Below are positions 16,276 through 28,400 of a stretch of 64,000 bases of DNA, piece by piece. The notes below the pieces were generated by a model that saw nothing but the letters and a program-made list of their open reading frames with translations, searched no databases and was not told the DNA's origin. Source of the DNA: Promethearchaeota archaeon (GTDB taxonomy: Archaea; Asgardarchaeota; Lokiarchaeia; Sigyniarchaeales; SOKP01); contig JAUVXW010000011.1 of assembly GCA_030603385.1 (NCBI GenBank), forward strand, positions 1 through 64,000, read 5' to 3'. Made by a program: the position numbers and the translations under genes. Position 1 is the stretch's first letter. Every line of letters starts with the position of its first letter.

Positions 16276-16340
16276 TTTTTAACACATCCTAAGATTTATT
16301 AATCATTTCACCACATTGATGGTAGAATTTCATCAGGAAT

Positions 16341-16352
16341 CATTTATATATA
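16341..16352 (-). promoter_or_regulatory. TATA box upstream of the GtrA-like gene
   Basis: On the minus strand TATATATAAATG, preceded by the G+C-rich GCTCGCC, forms a strong TATA/BRE-like promoter about 70 bases upstream of the TTG start at 16275. It lies between the GtrA-like and EMC3-like genes, so the GtrA-like and coiled-coil genes may be transcribed separately from the EMC3-like gene. Confidence 0.45.
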
Positions 16353-16374
16353 GGCGAGCTTTATCTCCCTATAA

Positions 16375-16983
16375 TTATTTTTGAATACGTTCCTTCCATG
16401 AATCTGTTCTTTCAGGAGAGCTTTCTTTTTCCTTATTTGAAGGTACCGCATCTGAAACTTGAAATGAAATTCCAGAAGTTTGTTGTGTTGGAGAAACTAA
16501 CTGCATAATTTCTCTAAAATGACTTTGGGTGGAAATATCTTTTCCTGTAATTCTTTTATAAAGCTTTTTTATCCCAAAAATAATTAGTGAGAAACTGATA
16601 GAAAACGTAAAATAAATTGCAACCCATCCATTACCAAAAAATAACAATGGAAAAGGCAATAAACCGCTATCATAATCACTATAAATAAATCCAAGAACAG
16701 CGAAGATCCCTATAAAAATAAAACATCTTAAACATAATGGAACAAATTGTTTTAGCATAATCTGTTTTGTATATTGCATTGTTTCACGTTGTACCTGTGC
16801 CATCATTCGTATGTCACCAATAGCTTGAGCATTTCTTATCCGTTCTTGAAGGTTTGAAGCCCGTTCCTTAAATTCTGTTATTTTTTCTTTTGATAAACCT
16901 AATACTTTGTTTAAAATCATACCTAAGATTAGCACGCCAATGGTTATTAGCATGATTTGAAGAATTATTACCGCATTTGACAT
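16375..16983 (-). CDS. EMC3/TMCO1-like (DUF106) membrane insertase homologue
   Basis: The protein has 202 residues. It has an N-terminal membrane helix at about 5-28, then a cytoplasmic helical hairpin (about 30-75) with the family-typical run NAQAIGDIRMMAQVQRE, then membrane helices near 82-102 and 117-140. A polar C-terminal tail follows. This is the plan of the archaeal DUF106 proteins, the archaeal members of the Oxa1 superfamily related to eukaryotic EMC3, TMCO1 and GET1, which insert membrane proteins. The C-terminal tail (PTQQTSGISFQ to the end) is probably disordered. Fit to the family is by pattern; insertase function is known for relatives, not shown here. Confidence 0.7.
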   Translation of the reverse strand: MSNAVIILQIMLITIGVLILGMILNKVLGLSKEKITEFKERASNLQERIRNAQAIGDIRMMAQVQRETMQYTKQIMLKQFVPLCLRCFIFIGIFAVLGFIYSDYDSGLLPFPLLFFGNGWVAIYFTFSISFSLIIFGIKKLYKRITGKDISTQSHFREIMQLVSPTQQTSGISFQVSDAVPSNKEKESSPERTDSWKERIQK

Positions 16984-17105
16984 AAAACTATCACTATATT
17001 AGGAAAAACACGCTTTCAATTAAATTTTTTGAAATTAGTTTTTTATTTAATTTATGATTCAGGTCTTTACAAAGAATAAACCAGTATAATTATTATTACA
17101 CTTAT

Positions 17106-18191
17106 TTATCTCAAATTACCATCTAAAAACCCTTTTATGTATTTAGAATAAACTGTTTTCCAACGAGTTGGAATCGATGATGCTATAGCACATCCTAACC
17201 GGCAATTTTCACAGAAATTATAACTGTCATGTTTCTTCATAATAGCCTTAACTTCTTTCGAATAATAGATATTATGTAATGAATGTTTCAATGCATTAAA
17301 ACTGGATATTGGATGGATTTTGCATGGATAGTGAACATATCCATCATGACTAATAAAGATATAAGCTTCAGCGACATGACAACGTAATGTTTTTTGATGA
17401 TATAATGGATAACCCCCGAATCCTCCATTTTCAACCACTTCAATGGAAATAGGATCTGTTAAAATATTTTTATATCGTCTTCTTAATGATCGCATTAAAT
17501 TTGCCCAAATAGAAATATCTGGTATTAAATCGGATATATTGTTGATTTGGTAAGTATTTTCAGGATAATCCCTTATAATATCCTCACAAGGGTATATTTC
17601 AATAGAACAATTTAAATTTTCAGCCAATTCACACATATTTTCTAAATACTTTAAATTGTCTTTCATTACTACTGTACTAATTATCGGTTTTATATCATTT
17701 TTATTCGCTAATTTAATGGACTCTAATACTTTATCAAATACTTTGATTCCACGCATTTTATCATGTAATTCAGCCTTAGGGTAATCAAGAGATAGTAGAA
17801 TATAATCCAAACCTTCTAAATTATGGTCTTTAAACAATTTTGGTAATAAATACCCATTAGTAGCTATACCATTCATAAAACCATGAACTACTCCTGTATG
17901 ATATATAAGATCTGGAAGATCTTTTCTTAGGGTAGGTTCACCTCCTGTAAAAGACAAGGCTAGTACACCTAAATCATCAATTTGGTCAATTAAATGCATT
18001 ATTTGCTTAGTGCTCATATCTTCACCTATAATTGATGTTGGCAAAGAATGTATTGAACAAAAGGGACATTTCCCATTGCATCGTAGTGTTAGTTCTATTT
18101 GGGCGGAGTATGGGACCTTTATATTTGTAAAGTTATTTAGAATAAAGTTCTTTATGTACTGAACCCACTTCTTGACTCTCCAATGAGGAAT
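17106..18191 (-). CDS. Radical SAM/SPASM protein with no ordinary start codon
   Basis: The core is a radical SAM enzyme: the [4Fe-4S] motif CNGKCPFC at 18080-18057, SFTGGEPTLR (the GGEP motif), and a C-terminal SPASM-like set (RCHVAEA, HYPCKIH, FCENCRLGC) for auxiliary clusters. Such enzymes often modify peptides or cofactors. Residues upstream of the cluster look genuine (KVPYSAQIELTLRC), so translation must begin before 18080. Yet no ATG, GTG or TTG occurs in frame between there and a TAA at 18194-18192. Beyond that TAA lies ATG GTG TAC TTA in the same frame (18206). So either a non-standard start is used (ATT at 18191), or a stop has broken the N-terminus. The first ordinary start, TTG 18044, would remove the cluster motif. 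The end at 18191 given here is therefore provisional. Confidence 0.6.
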   Translation of the reverse strand: MPHWRVKKWVQYIKNFILNNFTNIKVPYSAQIELTLRCNGKCPFCSIHSLPTSIIGEDMSTKQIMHLIDQIDDLGVLALSFTGGEPTLRKDLPDLIYHTGVVHGFMNGIATNGYLLPKLFKDHNLEGLDYILLSLDYPKAELHDKMRGIKVFDKVLESIKLANKNDIKPIISTVVMKDNLKYLENMCELAENLNCSIEIYPCEDIIRDYPENTYQINNISDLIPDISIWANLMRSLRRRYKNILTDPISIEVVENGGFGGYPLYHQKTLRCHVAEAYIFISHDGYVHYPCKIHPISSFNALKHSLHNIYYSKEVKAIMKKHDSYNFCENCRLGCAIASSIPTRWKTVYSKYIKGFLDGNLR

Positions 18192-18485
18192 TTATAAGTA
18201 CACCATTATCTCTTATCTAAGTTTCTATTAAAGAAGTTAAGTATATTCAAGATAAAAACCTAACTGAAATGACATATAAAGAATATAAAAAATCGAAATT
18301 ATAGTGTATTGCGGTTCAAAAAGGTGAAAAGTGTCAATTTTGGTTCCCTAATACGAGATAATTGATACAAGGTGTATATATAGAGCTATATAAGGAAAAA
18401 GATTGACTTGTTTATCTTTAAGTAAGCTTAAATTTAAAGATGAATTAATGGGGTATAATATTTGACAAAATTCAGGTAGAGTTAA

Positions 18486-18730
18486 ATGAAAACCAAAGGA
18501 AGCTACTTATTGATATTTATCCTAGGTTTATCTCTTGCTTTATTATTGCTTTATTATTACATGAAAGTAATTTTAATTATAACGTGAAAAAGAATATTTC
18601 CGATAAAAAAATTGATCCTGTCTTATCCAGTCCAAGTTCTCTTAAAGTTGAATGGTATCGCACATGGGGGGTATCGAAGGTTTACTTTAGCAATTTCTGC
18701 AAACACAACCTGAAACAGAGAAAATATTAA
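18486..18730 (+). pseudogene. Frameshifted remnant of a secreted (SBBP-like) protein
   Basis: From an ATG at 18486 the frame encodes a signal-peptide-like start (MKTKGSYLLIFILGLSLALL) and stops at 18585-18587. A second frame, overlapping from about 18560 to TAA at 18728-18730, continues with NISDKKIDPVLSSPSSLKVE and then WYRTWG. Joined by a frameshift, the two read as a secreted precursor whose mature start resembles proteins with SBBP-type beta-propeller repeats, which often begin with a Trp-x-x-x-Trp-Gly element. It ends after about 80 residues, so it is a fragment. The rest of 18207-18485 holds no gene I can support, only A/T-rich sequence with TATA-like runs. Confidence 0.35.
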
Positions 18731-19284
18731 ATACTCAGTAAATTTGAACTTGCGTTTAGCAAAATCTCACAGTCGCAATGACCACCGTAATAACTGCATA
18801 AATGAAACAATTTATCTTGAGTTTCCTTATTTATTCCCATTTTGTCTAAAATTCTTTTAGAAGCCATATAGCCGTTGCATCTTGATCCGGAGCGCGATAA
18901 ATTAATACCCTCTTCTCCCGCTAATCTATTTAAGAACTCTTTTATTTCTTCTATGCTCATCTGGAGCTTAATTCTCAACTTTCTATAATAAACACGTTCT
19001 GAATTACATTCAACACAATCCCATTGCTTGAATTTAGGGATATATATCATATCCTTATCAGAACTACCGCAAAGACTACAAGAACAGATAGATAGCTCTA
19101 GCATTAAGTCCAAACTTGAAATTTCCTTCTGTATCTTTATTGCTCTATTATTACTATTTTTGGACCACTCTTCCCGAAGAGAGCTCCTAATATCTTCTTT
19201 CCATAATTTTAATAGAGTTCTTAACTCACTTCTAACTTTTCTTAGACGTTGACTCTTAATTATGATTGCTCTTTCCTTTTTCAT
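18727..19284 (-). CDS. Zinc finger plus DUF2695 protein
   Basis: The start is the ATG at 19284 (MKKERAIIIKSQRLRKVR), giving 185 residues. A basic helix (residues 10-70) leads to a four-cysteine finger, CSLC then YIPKFKQWDCVEC. These two parts are paralogous to the protein at 7004-7381. The C-terminal 60 residues end in HLCSYYGGHCDCEILLNA, which matches the DUF2695 signature (hydrophobic-x-GGxCDCExLLN). DUF2695 is a small uncharacterised bacterial and archaeal domain with a conserved Cys-Asp-Cys. The protein therefore pairs an Asgard-type finger helix with DUF2695. It lies 62 bases downstream of the giant gene's stop on the same strand. Function is unknown. Confidence 0.65.
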   Translation of the reverse strand: MKKERAIIIKSQRLRKVRSELRTLLKLWKEDIRSSLREEWSKNSNNRAIKIQKEISSLDLMLELSICSCSLCGSSDKDMIYIPKFKQWDCVECNSERVYYRKLRIKLQMSIEEIKEFLNRLAGEEGINLSRSGSRCNGYMASKRILDKMGINKETQDKLFHLCSYYGGHCDCEILLNASSNLLSI

Positions 19285-19346
19285 CAAATATAACTATTAC
19301 TAATATTAAGCAATTAAAATAAAAAAGACTATTTAGATATATATGT

Positions 19347-22300
19347 TTATGGTATCCAAACGCCCCAAGTCTCTCTAATAAAATCGACATCTTCTAAATG
19401 GACGTATAAATGAAGCAATTTTCTCGCATGAGGGTGATTCACCATAAACAAATATGTATCCATTTGAGTCTTACCTTTAGATATCCACAGCGGACCGTAT
19501 GTAGGATAAAGTTGGTTTATAAACTCTTCAAAGTCCTGATTAAGATCAGCTAGCTTCTGAATTCGCTTATTGAATTCTTCTAACCTAGCATTAAAGGAAT
19601 TGGTAGAACTTACACCAGTAGTACTCCCTTGCTTCCACCACTCAATCACCGTTCTACCATCGGTTAGCCTATACTGAGAACCTCCACCTAAGATTATGAA
19701 TACATCATTAATATCTTGTTCAGTAATTAAATGTCTTGGATCGGTACCTCTTCTATATTTATCAATACCTCTTTCAACTAGCATTTCTAATCCTTGTAAT
19801 AATATCTCTGTGTCTTGAAGTGAGACTTGACGAGAACCATAAACACCATGATATTGAGTCTTTGTGATTAATAAATCCCTTATGTGTATTGACCACCCTC
19901 TACTTGGGTCTTTATGATGAATATTATACATACTAGCACTAAAAAGTGTTTCATCTAACCAATCAAAAAAGAGTGAATCGAATCCTAAATCTCTAGACAA
20001 AAGGTTCATAATCAAGTATGCTCTAATGTGTTCATCATGCTCAAACAGATTTCTTAAGCTTTTATGGGTTGGCCTTCTTAGAACATTATAAAGAGTAACT
20101 TTCTTGCTCTCAGTTACAATATCTAAATAAGTATTTATAGCTAGAATTGTATTTTCATAAATGTTTATCTTTGACACATCTGTCTCCTGCCTTACAGCTC
20201 GCTGTAGTTCATCAATGATAGCCTCTAAATTTGGTATAACCAATAACCAATCGCCTTGTAGTCCCAATCTCAATGGGGTTCTAGCTCCAACGATGTCGTC
20301 GATATCAGCAAATGATAATTTAGGATTATCTTTGTATACGGCAAATGCATACCAAATATAATTCAAAAGGTCACGCTTCATTTCATCAATATCATTTCCA
20401 TATTGAGTTTTGAAAGATTGTGAGCTCTCAAATATGTAAACTTTATCATATGGGCTACTTTTAACCCATCTATCAATTATAGAGATCATTTGTGTCTTTT
20501 TAAGATTTATAACCCAGTCATCAATCCGAGATATTTGTTCTGAAAATTGACTGAAATCAAATTCAATAATACAATATTCCATCCAATTGAGTGTTGGAGC
20601 GTTTGGTCTTTGTAGAATTTTTGGATTACTTTCGTAACTAGCCAGGAATTCATTGAATAAATAATTATCATCACCAAACAATAAACGAGATACCTTAGCA
20701 GAGTCAAGGTTAGCTAACCCGATCACTGATATAATATCCTCAATTAGATCAAGCTTTCGATTATCAGGGAAACGTTGTCTTAATTCATCAATTCTATTCT
20801 CAACAGTCGGTATTTCATTTTCAACAGCTCTGATACGGTCTAGATATGGTTTTGCGATTGTTTCAAGATTAATTCTTAATCTTCCTTTTAATGAATTTTC
20901 TATTTGAATGTTTGAACAAATCTTATCAATGTAATCATTAATTGTAGAGGACATCTGCATTTTAACAGCACCACTTTCTAACTTAGAAAGAATCGCAGGA
21001 AATGTGGATTCATGAAGACCAATAAGCCTTGCGATACTACTTAAAGAAATCCGAGGAAAATTCTCATTGTCATATTTTTTTAATATGCCACTCCAACCGT
21101 AGAATGTCTGGGAAGCATATTTATAGAATCTGCTTTCAGCTTCTAGTCCATATATTCTATACTGGAGATCAAACAAAACATCAATTCTACCCATTATCCC
21201 CTCCTGCCTTGCTATGTCATATTCATGCACAACCTCTGCTTTTATCTGCCCATATATTTGATCTAAATCTGAAAAATCCGGCTTTGATTTATACCTATCA
21301 TTTGAAGGGTCCTTAGCCATGTACTCTGTTAGGCTAATCACTTGTCTACCAGCTACATTCCTCAAAGCTGTAATAGTTTTAGATGGGATTACCCCTTGCT
21401 CATATAAGTGGTCAATTAATTCTTGCCTAAATACAATATAATGAGGCAAATTAGGATTAGATTCCGATAGCCTTACATCTTCATCAGTATATAATTGTCC
21501 CTCTGAGCGAATCCAACTATCGATAATAAGATTCTTTTCGTAATCTGTAATTGAGGAAATACCATTTTGACTAATTCTTCTCAGGATTCCTTCTATATGC
21601 ACTGTTGGCGTATCTGCAGGTACTAAGACGATCTTATCAGTGACAATATTATGACCATGTTCATCTAGCCATTTTGAGTGACTCTCCGTAGATCTTGGCA
21701 TTAAAATTAACTTGTCATCTTTCAATAAATATGGTTGCAATTGTACATCAACATCATACATTCTTTCCAACTCTTGAGTATACTCCTCTATTGTTAATGA
21801 CTCAGAGAACTCCTCTCGAAATTCAAGATCTGTGGTAATCCTTTCATTTGCATTTGGACCAGGAATAATTCCAAATGCTATATGTCTGGGATCATAGAGG
21901 ACCACTCCAGTATAATCTGTATATCTAAGAAGTGTAGGATAATCCTTTAAAGATTCTCTTACCACTTCCTTTATAGATTCAACCACTTTGGTAAACTCAA
22001 GTGTGTCTATGTCTCTTACTATTCCCTCAAGTTCAGCTTTCTTATCAGCGATTCGATAATCTTGAGTAAGTTCGCCAATCCAATCAGCTAATCGAACCTC
22101 ATTAAATTTATTCGCAAGCTGTTCTTTAGCCTTGATATCTCTAGGATTATGGTCTATGGAGGTGAGAACGTCTACTAATGGCGGAGCTCTAATTTCAGAT
22201 TCTTGCTGGTTTTTATGGACATTATTAACATCCTCTATTTCCGAATCTAAGCCCGATGGTTTTCTCAGCTTTTCTTGCACATTCCGTGTAAATTGAGAGT

Positions 22301-22400
22301 CTTCTCCTGAAACTTGTGATATCTTACCCTTTTTGAATACATTAATCTTGGCCTTAAATGCCGCAAATTTCTCTGGAGCAAGACTGATCGTGCCCTTACC
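19347..22400 (-). other. C-terminal helical domain of the giant protein
   Basis: About 1,015 residues after the last hydrophobic segment are helical and charged, quite unlike the beta-rich middle. Around residue 14,265 the sequence RISLSSIARLIGLHESTF reads like a helix-turn-helix. Around 14,640 the motif YNIHHKDPSRGW has paired histidines. No complete catalytic motif is recognised. If the segment before it crosses the membrane, this domain could be cytoplasmic or be a delivered domain. Confidence 0.4.
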
Positions 22401-25400
22401 AATACTACTTAGTCCTTTTAATGTTAAGAAAGTAAATGAACCAAATAGGACTGCTGGCAAGGCCATGAAAATTCCTTTAAAGAAGCCAGACTTGAGTAAT
22501 CGTTCCCAAGTCTTCCTTTCCTCTTGCTTCTCTGATTCTACCTCTTGTTGTTGTTGTAGAGTCTGTTCAATCTTCTGGCGCATATCAGCCTCGGTTTTCG
22601 CATCTCCTGCGTTTATAGCATCTTTCAATAAGGCGATATCATTCTTAATATCTGGACCAAGTCTACCAAGTGCTAGCTGTCCTAAAGCACCTTTAACTTC
22701 TCGATATGAAGTCGCTAAGGAAGATAACCAGAAGCCTAATTCTTCAGACCATCCTACTATATCGATAAAATTCTCGATCAATGCTTCAATAAATCCGTCT
22801 CTAATGATTTCCTCGAATGTCTCTTGAATGGCACTTGTAACCATTTTTACCGCGCCTTGTCCTATTAGTCCTGCAACAGATTGCACTCCTGCCTTTGCCA
22901 TGAATGCTGAAGTTCCCATTACTGCCCATGAACCGAAATATATGGCAGCAGAACTAATTAAAGTAGACCAGAATGTAATAGTCTCGGTATAAGCAATTTC
23001 AGAGATCATGTGAGCTGTAACTTCAGCATAGGTATATTGATTGAAATAATCCATAACAAGATGCTGGGTTGCTTGTGCTAAAGCTAAACTGTGTGTTTCT
23101 TCTGTGGTGTCTGGTACAAATATATCAAAGTAAATATGAACTTTATAATATATAAGAGAATCCACTAATCCTGAATTGAGAGCAGTTTCGAAATCTTTAT
23201 ATTGTTCTGATTCTGATATAATTTCTTCTAATGATTTAGTGAAATAGAGATTACCTTGGTCAATTGTATAATATAATTCATTGACAACAAAATCTTGAGT
23301 ATAGTACCCACTACCCTTTACCACATCAATAGAAATATAACTAATTGGATATTCAAACCCATTGTCGTTTATAGGAACTTTTACTTTATAACCTGCCTTA
23401 AGTTCGACATCATTCATCTCATAAGCATTTACTCCCTTTGTATTAGTATATTCTTCGCATTGAACTTGTATAATCAAATGACCTAATCTAGGTCCTATCT
23501 CGTTGTACCGCTCCTCGCTTAGAACAATTGGACGGTATAGCCCTGACTGTGGTAATACCTTCTCATAATCATTGCGATTAATAAATTCATATTGAGGTCG
23601 CCCGTCAACACATGTGGCTCGAATAGCATTAAATTCGTTATCTGATGCAATTTGTACTTTTCTCTCAAGGTATCCTAGAGTATTTAATGCATATGCGTTA
23701 TAATCATTGAAATCCCCATCGGTATTTGGGAAAGCATAATTTGATCTGTAATTATACGAGGGTAATTCACTTGCTAGCAAGAAATAATCTAAATTCATAT
23801 CATCAAAATCTAGAGCGTAAAACGCATCTGGATCAGACTCTCCCATACTCCAGAGATTCTCCCATAATAACTCCAACAACCCACCAAACGAATCTAAACT
23901 TCGAGCTGGGTTTGGAGGGCTAACTAAAAGTTGTCCGGTATATTGATTTCCAGGTTCACCACCGCTTACTGTGGTATAATAACCACCGGGATGTCCAATA
24001 AGAGCTGCCGCCATACTGTCTCCGAGAACTCTATCCCATATCATCTTCTCATTTAGAGAGATGGGTTTTTGTATCTCGTTTGATACTGGATAAAATGTCT
24101 CAGAACGAGTCCTAGATTCTGCTTCGTGAAGTTCTATATCAATAAAGAATTTAGTCATTAATGTGTAAACCCCTAAATAGGTCAACGTAGCCGCCGCTTT
24201 GGCTGCTGCCCATCCAAATCCTAAAGTAGCTGCCGTAATAATGGCCTCAACCGTCGCGCTGAGAACTGTGGCAGTGATCGTCATAAAAACTTGCTGTGCA
24301 ATATCGCCTAATAGTTGGCTTCTATATTGCTTCCATGCATCTGAATAAGTCTTATGCCTAACTTCATAGAATAATTCTGAAAATTCTTTGTTTTTAGAGC
24401 TTTTTTCTACAAGTTTATGAACTTCAAATATTTGATCTTTTGGCTTATATTCATCCCAAATAGACTCTTCTTCCCATAATAAATCACAATTCCTAAGTTT
24501 GTTGAAGTTATATACCCAATCAGATCCAAACATGGTAGATTCTCTCGCTAAGTTATCGAAGTCTGTAATTGTATGTTCTTGCTTATCTATCTTTTCATAT
24601 GGCGCGAAATCGTGAATACCATCATAGTTATATCCTATTGAAATTACATTATATTTTGGCACTGCTGAACGATCAGAACTATAGGAATTCTCTAAGATGT
24701 AGACAGTTTCATAGAAATTATTTTGATCCGTATCTACATAGAAATAATGCCCAGAAGTCTTGGCGGTTCCTTCGATGAAAGATTCTATATCGGAAGTATA
24801 GTATACTTGACCATCTTGAGGAGTGACTAACACGCCTTTTACTTCAAATTCAACCCAACCATCGTCTGCAACACTAGACCTATGATTTACACCAAAATCA
24901 TTATACAAGGAATAGCGATTTGGCATTCTGATAATGATTGTTGTTTCAAACACATTTGTGGTATAAGAATAATCTTCACCAGAAACTTGCAGAGAATCAT
25001 ATTTTACAGGCACTTGGTCTGGACCCCATGTCTTAGTATTCCAACTAATGTTTGCGGGATGTGAAAATGGTATCTCAGGATCAAAAACCACTATATTTTG
25101 CTGGTCTGTGTCAAGATTAGTTATTGAATGTTCATCAGAAAGAGTCGAGAAGAAGCTTTCTACATTATCGATTTCATAATTCTCAAAATCATCTGTATAA
25201 ATCCTCTGCTCTTCAATTTCTCCCTCGTCATCAAAGTCAATTACAGATATTGTCGAATGCTCGAAATTATCAATATAGGTGGTAGTAATGTTTTGAGTAA
25301 ATTTCCTATATGTCGCACGTAGTACATCGGCATTTTTCTGTGTATACAAGCTACATGTACTAAAATCTTGAGAATCAAGATGTTCTTCTGTTAGCTGTTC

Positions 25401-28400
25401 ATTAAATACGGCATCATCACCTGAGCCACCAAAAAGGGAGCTAAGACTTCTTGCAACATATTCTGCTAGATAGGTAAATATATCCTGATATTTTGCGGCA
25501 ATAATTGTCTTCTTATATTCATTTACTTCGTAATATATATCAACACTTGTACTCTCATAACTAATTTGAGAATCAGGTATGCCATCGCGGTCATCATCTA
25601 CCTTTACACTATAGAAGCTGGATTTTACATACTCCTCTCTATTTACTTGCTGCTGGGTGGATCTTTGTGCCCAATAATCCACATCGGGAAGAATCATCCT
25701 GGATATATGATAAACTATCTTGTGTAATGAAAGTACTATACGAAGTAATTTACCTATATTAAATTCATAATGGGCAAATTGTCTATCATTTATGTCAAAC
25801 CATTGTGTTCTCTTTTCTTCTAGCATCTCTTGGTTTATGCTAACTTCTGTATTCTTGAAATCTTGGATAACGGTATGCCAATAAATCTCACCTGATCCTA
25901 GTGGATCGTCAATGCCGTATTTAATAATGTCAATTTTCCCGTCTCTGTCTACATCAATCGTATGCTTATAGTCTGGCTCTCCATTCATATCAACATCTGC
26001 CATGTAAATAATGGAACTTTCATCATAATAAACTTCAAAATTATCAAATAATTCTGAACCGTATACGGTTAACTTATTATTAGTACTAATATCTGGATTT
26101 CGACAATAATCAATAGAGGTAAATGAGGTAAAATCACTTGAAATTGCTTCAGAACTTTCGGCAAATAATGCTGTTCCTGAGTCCGTTCTATAACGATAAT
26201 CTATATCTATGTAATTATAAAATGTTTCTTCGGGATCAGTTAAATATGTCTGATTAAACTGGTCTAATAAATAAATTTCAGTAAAGCTAGAAATTGGACC
26301 ATATGAATAATTCAAAATTGCAGTAATTTGATCAAAACGATCTAAATGGCCATTCTGATCTGTAATATTTAATGTCTTTGTCGTTTTATTAAACTCAACA
26401 GTGTAGTTAATGTTATTAGTCAATATTTCAGATTCTAAGGTCGGCGTTAATCCTATTACTTTATATAAGCTTAGATTTACAAAATCGGTCTCGAAAGAGT
26501 GGTTGCCTATATCAAAAGTATGGATATATTGAGAAACATCATTATAAACCGTGAAACTTTCGTAGTAATACTGGACGACTTCATATTCAGATTCTTCCTT
26601 AAACGAATATGCAATACTTTCATAGGAATGGTCTATGCTAAATTGCTCGATATACCACTCATAATATTCTGGCTTTAGTAAATAGTTATAATCGTAAATC
26701 ACGCGAATGGATTGAAGATCAATATTTTCTTCCTCGATTCGAATTGGTTCAGCCCAAGAAGTGTTTGCTGAGTATTCAAAGAATAGTGTCTTATTAGGTC
26801 CAACCATTAACGGTTCCTCAAATTCCATACCAAAATACTCGGGGAATTGGTTGAATGAAGGGTTCCATGTAAAAGTGTTATTGGTAGGCTCATAATGTAA
26901 CTGATGGTCATTTCCGGTTAATCCTGCGGTATAATAATTACCATCCTCGTCATAAATATTAAGATAATCTAACCATTCTGTATTAGGATAGAATAATGGA
27001 GAATTTTCTAAGGTTAATTGATAAGAGTCATCTTCGGGATTTGCGCTAGATTTATTAATCTCGACCTCAGTAAATTGCCATATACGACTATCCCAGTTTC
27101 CAGATTCTATTGTAGGTTCAGAAGATTCTTCTATGATAAGAATCTCGTTAATAGTTAACTCATAGCAAGGATTAGGTACAGAAAAGATCAGATGGCTGAA
27201 ATTTAGAATATCACTACCTGTAGATTGATAAAGAGATTTTAGATTTAGATCAATTTTTACTGCCTTAAACTTGCCATTATATTCTGTGTCAAATGGAGTT
27301 GGCTGCAATGGAACTTGATAATAATAATCACTAGTAAATTCAGAATAACTATCTGAGGAACTTGCATCAACTAATAGGAATTCTGCTTTAGGGAGATCTG
27401 GATGTGAATCATAATTATATCCTTTATTTTCAAGGTATAATCCTCCTATACCTAGAGCAATTCCTTTTTTCACAGGGGAATTGTAGCGAATAACAATATT
27501 CTGTCCTTCTTGGAATCTAACAGTCTCATTAGTATCTGGATCATAATATAATGTAGGTATATGTAATGTATAAATGTCTGATTCTATTGTATAAGTTATA
27601 TCCTCTGGAAAGCTCAGGAGTTGTAGCCTATCATTAAAAATATAGGCTAAATTATCGAGATCTGTCTTTAAATCGTATTCTAATTCGATATGGATACAAT
27701 CCACGCCGTCATCTCTCTTAGACATAATTTCAAGACTATGCTCTACAATTTGATATCTACCAATACCAATTGTATTATCTTGGTTATATTCGGAATCGGT
27801 TCTAAAAGTAGGACTAAATCTTATCTTTTTCAGTGTGTTTGAAGTTGTTGGAAGGTCTATTTTAATACTGTAATCATTCATCTCTAACTCGTCTTTAGTG
27901 ATAATCTTTGTAAATCCAGACATGAGACCTGAATCATCATAAAGTTTTATGGTAAGATACTCAAGACTTTCAATATTCTTTATATTGGTATCAAGGTAAA
28001 TGGCAAGATAATTACCGTCCTGTATCCCGTCAATTAAATCTTCATCGTAATTTTCTAACTCAGCCTTAATATTGAATTCTAATTCTTTTCCTTCATTAAG
28101 ATATGCTGCTATTTGAGAGGCGTGGCATACGATATTTTGTAAAGTAGACTTATTTTCGTTTATAAAGTAATAAGCATCTAAGTTTGGAATTACATCGACA
28201 CCCTCAAGGCCTAAAATATCCCAATGAGTTACATTTAACGTTTCAGTTATGTTCATAGTAGGATTATAATAAAATTCATAACTGGCAAACTCTCGATCCT
28301 TACTTTCTGGAATAAATGAGACATAGAATTCTCTTATATCGTTTGGGGAAACGATTATATTGCGATCATTTTTCAAGGTAATCTTATTTTCAGCAGAGTC

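Noticed and set aside
18042..18044. TTG at 18044 as the true start of the radical SAM gene
   Set aside because: It would exclude the CxxxCxxC cluster motif, which reads in the same frame immediately upstream.
22400..22830. Plus-strand Ser-rich frame at 22333-22827 as a real gene
   Set aside because: It is antisense to a hydrophobic and Gln-rich part of the giant protein and has no homology-like motif.
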